NCBI RefSeq assembly: GCF_039621855.1
Contig: NZ_CP155071.1
Coordinates: 124,001-188,000 of the forward strand
From: Erwinia sp. HDF1-3R
Lineage (GTDB): Bacteria > Pseudomonadota > Gammaproteobacteria > Enterobacterales > Enterobacteriaceae
Reading direction: 5' to 3'
DNA: 64,000 nucleotides
A program made the position numbers and the translations under genes. The notes below the pieces were generated by a model. That model had not been told where the DNA came from and ran no database searches. It saw nothing but the letters and a program-made list of their open reading frames with translations. This document shows, in pieces, positions 62,872 to 64,000 of this stretch. Positions within the stretch are counted from its first letter, which is position 1, and every line of letters starts with the position of its first letter.

Positions 62872-64000
62872 ATGGCTAACTATTTCAACACACTGAACCT
62901 GCGCAATCAGCTGGCGCAATTAGGCAAATGCCGCTTTATGATGCGCGATGAATTTGCGGATGAAGCCAGCTACCTGAAAGGCAAAAAAGTGGTTATCGTT
63001 GGCTGCGGCGCTCAGGGCCTGAACCAGGGTCTTAACATGCGCGATTCCGGCCTGGACATCGCCTATGCGCTGCGGGCTGAAGCCATCGCTGAAAAACGTG
63101 CCTCCTGGCGCAAAGCGACCGAAAACGGTTTCAAAGTGGGTACTTACGAAGAGCTGATCCCGCAGGCTGACCTGGTGGTTAACCTGACGCCAGACAAACA
63201 GCACACCTCCGTGGTGCGCGCCGTTCAGCCGCTGATGAAAGATGGCGCGGCGCTGGGCTACTCCCACGGTTTCAACATCGTTGAAGTCGGCGAGCAGGTG
63301 CGTAAAGACATCACCGTGGTGATGGTTGCGCCGAAATGTCCGGGCACGGAAGTGCGTGAAGAGTACAAGCGTGGTTTCGGCGTTCCAACGCTGATCGCGG
63401 TTCACCCGGAAAACGATCCGAAAGGCGAAGGCATGGCGATCGCCAAAGCCTGGGCTGCGGCGACCGGTGGCCATCGTGCGGGCGTGCTGGAATCCTCCTT
63501 CGTTGCCGAAGTGAAGTCCGACCTGATGGGTGAGCAGACTATCCTGTGCGGCATGCTGCAGGCCGGCTCTCTGCTCTGCTTTGACAAGCTGGTGGCTGAA
63601 GGTACCGATGCGGCTTACGCCGAGAAACTGATTCAGTTTGGCTGGGAAACCGTAACTGAAGCGCTGAAGCAGGGCGGGATCACCCTGATGATGGATCGCC
63701 TGTCTAATCCCGCTAAGCTGCGCGCGTTTGCGCTCTCTGAACAGCTGAAAACCATCATGGCCCCGCTGTTCCAGAAGCATATGGATGACATCATCTCCGG
63801 TGAGTTCTCTTCCGGCATGATGGCCGACTGGGCGAACGATGACAAAAAGCTGCTGGGCTGGCGCGAAGAGACCGGTAAAACCGCGTTCGAAACGGCACCG
63901 CAGTTTGAAGGTAAGATTGCCGAGCAGGATTACTTCGATGAAGGCGTGGTCATGATTGCGATGGTGAAAGCGGGCGTTGAGCTGGCGTTTGAGACCATGG
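62872..64000 (+). CDS. ilvC: Ketol-acid reductoisomerase (3' end cut by window)
   Basis: NADPH and Mg-dependent isomeroreductase, second shared step of branched-chain synthesis. The first 376 codons are visible, out of about 491 in E. coli; the stop lies beyond the edge. Start [20 protein letters not shown], the nucleotide-binding GCGAQG at 44-49, the phosphate-contacting region [15 protein letters not shown] (long class II type) and [17 protein letters not shown] are present. GGAG precedes the ATG. Induced through IlvY. Confidence 0.97.
   Translation, partial: MANYFNTLNLRNQLAQLGKCRFMMRDEFADEASYLKGKKVVIVGCGAQGLNQGLNMRDSGLDIAYALRAEAIAEKRASWRKATENGFKVGTYEELIPQADLVVNLTPDKQHTSVVRAVQPLMKDGAALGYSHGFNIVEVGEQVRKDITVVMVAPKCPGTEVREEYKRGFGVPTLIAVHPENDPKGEGMAIAKAWAAATGGHRAGVLESSFVAEVKSDLMGEQTILCGMLQAGSLLCFDKLVAEGTDAAYAEKLIQFGWETVTEALKQGGITLMMDRLSNPAKLRAFALSEQLKTIMAPLFQKHMDDIISGEFSSGMMADWANDDKKLLGWREETGKTAFETAPQFEGKIAEQDYFDEGVVMIAMVKAGVELAFETM

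Overview
The window is a stretch of enterobacterial chromosome. Almost every gene is recognisable by close similarity to Escherichia coli proteins, but several traits point outside the E. coli group, most likely to Erwiniaceae (Erwinia/Pantoea-like). These are an argG of the standard (non-E. coli) type inside the arginine operon, a peroxiredoxin-glutaredoxin fusion in the place where E. coli carries oxyS, a two-partner secretion pair where E. coli has yiiX, and emrD between fpr and glpX. The genus is an inference from memory of gene order; no search was run.

Layout. 1-515: no gene recognised. 516-5845: tpiA, yiiQ, yiiR, fpr, emrD and glpX. 5846-8792: the rest of the glpFKX glycerol operon and its GlpR/CRP-type control region. 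8793-10629: zapB, rraA, menA. 10784-13827: the heat-shock protease operon hslVU with a clear sigma-32 promoter, and ftsN. 13995-17423: cytR and priA. 17491-17964: rpmE with its promoter and two terminators. 17974-21273: an AT-rich tpsB-tpsA pair. 21967-27421: the methionine cluster metJ / metB-metL / metF, with four tandem Met boxes in each of two control regions. 27426-36067: ppc, argE and the divergent argCBGH operon with paired ARG boxes. 36319-38106: prx-grx and oxyR, divergent around an OxyR-type site. 38089-45458: sthA, fabR-yijD, a frameshifted membrane-protein gene, trmA, btuB and murI. 45495-51680: a complete rRNA operon (P1, P2, 16S, tRNA-Ile, tRNA-Ala, 23S, 5S, tRNA-Asp, tRNA-Trp, terminator). 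51681-51972: two arrays of 7-bp tandem repeats. 51973-54928: hdfR, maoP and comM. 55205-61821: the ilvL leader/attenuator and ilvGMEDA. 61824-64000: ilvY and the start of ilvC (cut by the window edge).

How it works together. Most of the window is biosynthesis under well-known feedback controls: MetJ on met genes, ArgR on arg genes, attenuation through ilvL for branched-chain amino acids, IlvY on ilvC, GlpR/CRP on glycerol uptake, and OxyR on peroxide defence. The rRNA operon has the upstream flank of E. coli rrnB (btuB-murI) but the downstream flank of E. coli rrnC (tRNA-Asp, tRNA-Trp, hdfR), and its spacer carries tRNA-Ile/Ala. This suggests rearrangement between rRNA operons relative to E. 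coli.

I did not find a clearly new multi-gene system. The most unusual things are small: an ERIC-like palindrome inside the 23S-5S spacer, two heptanucleotide repeat arrays, tandem copies of a terminator arm after metL, a very short TpsA exoprotein, and the fusion peroxidase in the oxyS position.
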